Of a stretch of 9,104 nucleotides of DNA, positions 6,265 through 9,104 are shown piece after piece (position 1 is the stretch's first letter; each line of letters begins with the position of its first letter). The notes below the pieces were generated by a model. That model worked only from the letters and a program-made list of their open reading frames with translations, was not told the DNA's origin and searched no databases. The translations under genes were made by a program, and so were the position numbers. The stretch is from OMII01 sp044360225 (GTDB lineage: Bacteria > Bdellovibrionota_C > UBA2361 > OMII01): assembly GCA_044360225.1 (NCBI GenBank), contig JBIKKR010000124.1, forward strand, positions 1-9,104. The letters are read 5' to 3'.

Positions 6265-6879
6265 ATGAGTAACCATACAACCATTGTCGCGCTAACGGGT
6301 GGAATTGGCTCGGGAAAGTCCCTTATAGCCGGATTTTTTCAGTCCTGGGGAGCGGCCGTTGTAGACGCTGATATGCTGGCTCGGGAAATAGTAGCGCCGG
6401 GCTCCCCAGGGTTAGCTGAAGTCCAGCAAGCATTCCCAACCGAGCACCTTATCCTTGCCGACGGCTCCCTTAATCGCTCAAAGCTGGCCTCCCTGATCTT
6501 CTCCGACCAACCGTGTCGGCGTCGGTTGGAAGCAATACTGCACCCCCGCATACGACAGCTGTGGCTCCAACGCCTAGCAGAGCTGCAAAAGCTGCGGCCT
6601 CCAATGATTATCTACGTAGTGCCCCTGTACTTCGAGTCAGCGCATTCAATGGAGGAGATCGAAAAGGTCGTCCTGGTCTCTGCTCCAGATGACATAAAGG
6701 TGGCACGTATCATGGCGCGCGACGGCTTCTCTCAGCACGCTGCAGAACTCCGACTGAAGGCACAGCTCCCTGATACAGAGAAGATCGATAAGAGCGATTA
6801 TGTAATTTATAACTCCTCGACGGTTGAGGCCGCTAAAGAACGTGCTCGGCAGGTATTTACTGCACTACAGGTTAATTAG
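6265..6879 (+). CDS. coaE: Dephospho-CoA kinase
   Basis: This enzyme phosphorylates the 3'-hydroxyl of dephospho-CoA with ATP, the last step of coenzyme A synthesis, in the cytoplasm. The 204-aa product (normal family length) has the P-loop GGIGSGKS (12-19), VVDADMLAREIV (32-43) with the catalytic aspartate region, and DGSLNRSKLASLIFSD (66-81). It also has RRRLEAILHPRI (85-96), the CoA-domain YVVPLYFES (117-125), ARDGFS (151-156), LKAQLPDTEKIDKSDYVIYNSS (164-185) and a closing helix. I start at the ATG at 6265, which places GGIGSGKS where the family has it. An in-frame ATG at 6193 would add 24 unrelated residues. Neither start has a well-spaced ribosome binding site. It is the only plus-strand gene, divergent from the SCP2-fold gene and convergent with mqnB. 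A perfect hairpin begins right after its stop codon. Identification is secure. Confidence 0.95.
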   Translation: MSNHTTIVALTGGIGSGKSLIAGFFQSWGAAVVDADMLAREIVAPGSPGLAEVQQAFPTEHLILADGSLNRSKLASLIFSDQPCRRRLEAILHPRIRQLWLQRLAELQKLRPPMIIYVVPLYFESAHSMEEIEKVVLVSAPDDIKVARIMARDGFSQHAAELRLKAQLPDTEKIDKSDYVIYNSSTVEAAKERARQVFTALQVN

Positions 6880-6901
6880 TTTCTGTCCGCCAGGACAGAA
6901 A
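6880..6901 (+). terminator. Perfect 9-bp hairpin immediately after coaE
   Basis: TTTCTGTCC (6880-6888) and GGACAGAAA (6893-6901) pair perfectly around a 4-nt loop, starting at the base after the coaE TAG. No T tract follows on the plus strand, so it is not a textbook intrinsic terminator. It could stabilise or help end the coaE mRNA. Confidence is high in the structure and low in the terminator role. Confidence 0.4.
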
Positions 6902-7140
6902 CCGGAGATAACAGTAAGGCTTTCGCGCCGCAAAGAGGGCTGATTTCATCAGCAATATGCTCTCACTGTGCAAGAATCACCGATATAGATCTCTCTGCTT
7001 CATAAAAACAATGGACGCAGAAATCGGTGTTTCTCGGCAGGAAATAATTGACGTAACTACTCAGCATAACTCATTTCTTTCACGTAAGCCCCTATTAAGG
7101 GGCGGATGTGCGGGGCAAATCCGGGGTGGAAAAAACTAAC
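6902..7140. other. Gene-free stretch with small stems between coaE and the 7141-7240 element
   Basis: No gene is supported. Small inverted repeats are visible. GCTGA/TCAGC (6939-6943 with 6949-6953) forms a short stem. CACCGAT/ATCGGTG (6978-6984 with 7023-7029) encloses TCTGC/GCAGA (6994-6998 with 7017-7021). GCCCC/GGGGC (7088-7092 with 7099-7103) surrounds TATTAA. No T tract, tRNA-like or riboswitch-like sequence was recognised. The short open frame beginning at 6957 has no ribosome binding site or recognisable domain. Confidence 0.4.
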
Positions 7141-7240
7141 TAAACTCAGCTTCACTCATTTTTGAAAAAACGAATGAGAATAGCTGGGCGAGCGCGGCTA
7201 TTGCGAGTGATTTTTTCAAAAATCACTCGCGCTGGGTTTA
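7141..7240. repeat. 100-bp dyad-symmetric pair of inverted 44-bp hairpin repeats
   Basis: Two copies of one unit face each other: copy 1 at 7141-7184 and copy 2, inverted, at 7240-7197, with a 12-nt spacer. Each unit reads TAAACYCAGC, a 13-nt arm ending in TTTTT, GA, a 13-nt arm starting AAAAA, then AATAGC. In copy 2 the arms (7203-7215 and 7218-7230) are perfectly complementary. In copy 1 (7151-7163 and 7166-7178) 11 of 13 positions pair, counting one wobble, although five positions per arm differ from copy 2. The flanks also pair between copies (TAAACYCAGC with GCTGGGTTTA, AATAGC with GCTATT). The whole can thus fold as an outer stem, two side hairpins and an apical hairpin, a four-way-junction shape. 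It lies between the convergent ends of coaE and mqnB, where REP/BIME-type elements are common. Confidence 0.65.
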
Positions 7241-7369
7241 TTCACCAAAATAGAGCATCCCAGATTAGGGCATGACAAGAAAGAAAGTTCAGCAACAATG
7301 CTTATTTTGCTGCTAACACGTTATAATCCTCATTGATCTCTCAAACAGAGCGTGAACTGCTGGCACCAC
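7241..7369. other. Gene-free stretch downstream of mqnB
   Basis: This is the remainder of the coaE-mqnB convergent intergenic region. It holds a small stem CAGCAA/TTGCTG (about 7290-7312) and a perfect -10 hexamer TATAAT on the plus strand (7322-7327) without a recognisable -35. No T-tailed terminator for mqnB was seen. Confidence 0.3.
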
Positions 7370-8062
7370 TTACACACGCGCTCTGAGTAATGTGATGACC
7401 TGCTGGTTAAGCGCATGAACCGCCCCTGGGATATCCCATGATGACTTGTCCCGCGGCCCTACCAGATCCGATATCGCCCTCAACTCGATGAACGGCACAC
7501 CATGGAGCAAGCACGCGTAAAATAGAGCGGCACCCTCCATATTAACGATATCAGGAGCAAAGCGACGAGTTACCCACTCGATACTCCGCGGTTCAGCTAA
7601 GGTTCGGTTGACCGTTACTGAACGGACACCCTCAAGTCCAAGCGCGCCAGCACACGAGGGCTCCGAGACTTTCAGGATTCCACTCCTAAAAGGGGAGCCT
7701 ATCTCAGGCAACAACTTCATCTCGGCGATGTCAAGGAATGTACCTTCAGATTCTGCCCCGAAGTCTCCCAGCACCTCTTCGGTTACTCGAACCACTCCTC
7801 GCCTGGGCAATCTGGTTGAAAAGCTCCCAGCTATCCCCGCTTGCACAACATACTCGTAGCGCTTCGCCGCGAGACGCGTTGCGAGGTGAGCGGCGCACTG
7901 CAGCTGTCCTACCCCCGTTACCAAACAATCAAAGAGCTCACTCTCAGCGGTTGCGCCTGGCACCCCCAACCCCTGAAGGTTTGGAGCACTACAGCCAAAG
8001 TGTGTCAGGGTCGGCTCCACCTCAAATCCTGTAGCGGTCACCAGCAATACTTTGTCTCCCAT
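7370..8062 (-). CDS. mqnB: Futalosine hydrolase
   Basis: A nucleoside-phosphorylase-fold enzyme that cleaves adenine or hypoxanthine from (aminodeoxy)futalosine in the alternative (futalosine) menaquinone pathway, giving dehypoxanthine futalosine. It is cytoplasmic. The 230-aa product shows the fold's signature pieces: VLLVTATGFEVEP (5-17), LVTGVGQLQCAAHLA (47-61) and VVQAGIAGSFS (72-82). GDFGAESEGTFLDI (99-112) follows the pattern typical of MqnB rather than of MTA/SAH nucleosidase, and SVTVNRT (148-154) precedes the ribose-binding VNMEGAALFYAC (173-184) with E176. RAISDLVGPRDKSSWDIPGAVHALN (195-219) carries the base-contacting D199. The ATG at 8062 lies 3 nt after the stop of the outer-membrane protein gene; the only Shine-Dalgarno-like GGGAGG is inside that gene's last codons, about 13 nt away, suggesting coupled translation. 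Other mqn genes are not in the window. MTA/SAH nucleosidase is the alternative, less likely. Confidence 0.9.
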   Translation of the reverse strand: MGDKVLLVTATGFEVEPTLTHFGCSAPNLQGLGVPGATAESELFDCLVTGVGQLQCAAHLATRLAAKRYEYVVQAGIAGSFSTRLPRRGVVRVTEEVLGDFGAESEGTFLDIAEMKLLPEIGSPFRSGILKVSEPSCAGALGLEGVRSVTVNRTLAEPRSIEWVTRRFAPDIVNMEGAALFYACLLHGVPFIELRAISDLVGPRDKSSWDIPGAVHALNQQVITLLRARV

Positions 8063-8065
8063 GAC

Positions 8066-9094
8066 TTAAAACCGACCTCCCAGGCCGATATGATACCCCT
8101 CGAAGCTATCCGCCGAAACGTAGCTGGCACCAACATAGACAGCCGAAAGCGGCCCCAACTTCTCCTTTAACGTGAAGATCAGATCCGCACCTACCTCAAA
8201 CATATTTACAAAATTAAGCCCGGAGGCCGCCTTGCCGCTAATATTTCCCCACTGAAAGAATGGTTGCACCGCAAGGGCTGCAGTGCCAGCAGATACCCCA
8301 AGATTGTGTTGGTACTCAACTCGATTCGAAACGAGACCAGATGATGAGTGAATCTTGACATCGGCGCTCCCACTGTGGAACGAATCATTAAAAAGCTGCG
8401 ATGCTGCTATGACATAGCGCAATCGTCCCGTTGTCACCTGGGTCTCGTAAACGATGCGGAGCTGCGGAGTATACGTGAGAAGATCAATCCCCCAATTGTA
8501 GAACTCCCCATACTCAGTGCTTAAGACCTCTTGGCTAAAAGGATTATTGAAATCGTAGTCGTTACGGAGATGCGAATATGACACCATAACCGCTGGCGCG
8601 ATCGAGAGACCTTCCGCCACATCGATGTAGGTGCCCACCCCCGAAGATAGGCAAAACAACTTGGTAACCGAAAAGTCGTTACTACCTTGTCCATCAACTG
8701 CGGCCGCACCACCAGTTACCTTGAGTAACCCAAAACCGGTTCTAACAAACGGCCTCACTGAATCAGTCTTGTTCGCTAGCGAAATCTCAGCTGGCACCCG
8801 AAAGGAATCGTACTGGGTATCCGGCTGATTACGACGACGCTGCAGAAACCGGCCATTAGAGATGAGGTCATGAGAAGAGAACAACGTGTTCGTATTGACT
8901 GACTCGTTGAGCACCTCTTCGGCGTAATCTCGCGTGTATCCAGGCGGCACGCCGCCGTCAGCACACGCCACCTGTGGAGCCAGGGTAACACCGACCAGAA
9001 TAATCCCAAAAAGAGCAGTTAAGGCGAATGGAAATGATGCAGATGCCCAAAAGCACGAAGTCTTTTGAACTTGTCGGAGGCGCAACCCTGGCAC
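8066..9094 (-). CDS. Outer-membrane beta-barrel protein
   Basis: The 342-aa product has an N-terminal hydrophobic segment (about residues 21-40, FPFALTALFGIILVGVTLAP) ending in a signal-peptidase-I-like VACA|DGG site. The mature part of about 296 residues alternates polar and hydrophobic residues as in beta-strands rich in G, Y, F, S and N (RPFVRTGFGLLKV, SIAPAVMVSYSHL, LRIVYETQVTTGRLRYVIA, NMFEVGADLIFTL, LSAVYVGASYV). It ends in GYHIGLGGRF with a C-terminal phenylalanine, the usual barrel-assembly signal. A barrel of roughly ten to fourteen strands in the outer membrane is likely; the function is unknown. The start shown is GTG at 9094, but the frame stays open to the window edge and no ATG precedes the hydrophobic core, so the true start may lie outside the window. 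mqnB starts 3 nt after its stop, so the two are probably transcribed together without an obvious functional link. Confidence 0.75.
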   Translation of the reverse strand: MPGLRLRQVQKTSCFWASASFPFALTALFGIILVGVTLAPQVACADGGVPPGYTRDYAEEVLNESVNTNTLFSSHDLISNGRFLQRRRNQPDTQYDSFRVPAEISLANKTDSVRPFVRTGFGLLKVTGGAAAVDGQGSNDFSVTKLFCLSSGVGTYIDVAEGLSIAPAVMVSYSHLRNDYDFNNPFSQEVLSTEYGEFYNWGIDLLTYTPQLRIVYETQVTTGRLRYVIAASQLFNDSFHSGSADVKIHSSSGLVSNRVEYQHNLGVSAGTAALAVQPFFQWGNISGKAASGLNFVNMFEVGADLIFTLKEKLGPLSAVYVGASYVSADSFEGYHIGLGGRF

Positions 9095-9104
9095 CGTCAG
9101 GGTG

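Noticed and set aside
7322..7327. Perfect TATAAT on the plus strand, possibly an antisense promoter into mqnB
   Set aside because: No acceptable -35 at 16-18 nt spacing; a single hexamer match is expected by chance.

Overview
The window (about 53% G+C by eye, not computed) looks like chromosomal DNA of a diderm (Gram-negative) bacterium. Evidence for the outer membrane is an exported beta-barrel protein (8066-9094) and a signal-peptide-bearing TPR protein. The HflX has the long N-terminal extension I associate with Desulfobacterota/Myxococcota-type (former deltaproteobacterial) lineages, and a futalosine hydrolase points to the alternative menaquinone pathway. The exact lineage cannot be fixed from this sequence. 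Nearly everything is encoded on the minus strand; coaE is the only convincing plus-strand gene.

Read in the direction of transcription (minus strand, from the right end): an outer-membrane beta-barrel gene whose 5' end lies at or beyond the window edge is followed 3 nt later by mqnB (7370-8062). A 490-nt convergent intergenic region follows, holding a 100-bp dyad-symmetric pair of inverted 44-bp repeats, and then coaE on the plus strand (6265-6879). Divergent from coaE is an acidic-tailed SCP2-fold protein (5472-6113). Then come an AlaC-type aminotransferase (3986-5224) and, 17 nt behind it, a secreted TPR-repeat gene whose signal peptide and TPR body are in different frames, separated by a one-base shift at a five-G run. 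The TPR gene ends inside a 184-bp imperfect palindrome with perfect 19-bp termini (2618-2801), a fold-back or MITE-like element. A gene-free, hairpin-rich stretch follows, ending in three consecutive hairpins and a T5 tract just upstream of a DNA-methyltransferase-fold gene (930-2075). That gene is followed 25 nt later by hflX (1-904, cut by the window edge).

The genes are mostly housekeeping: ribosome rescue/GTPase HflX, CoA synthesis, menaquinone synthesis and amino-acid transamination. They do not form one pathway. The most unusual items are the methyltransferase-like protein that has lost its catalytic (D/N/S)PP(Y/W) motif and sits behind a structured leader with mutually exclusive pairings; the broken or shifted TPR reading frame; the 184-bp fold-back element supplying the TPR stop codon; and the 100-bp cruciform whose hairpin stems differ by compensatory changes. 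No CRISPR array, tRNA, rRNA or complete transposase gene was seen.
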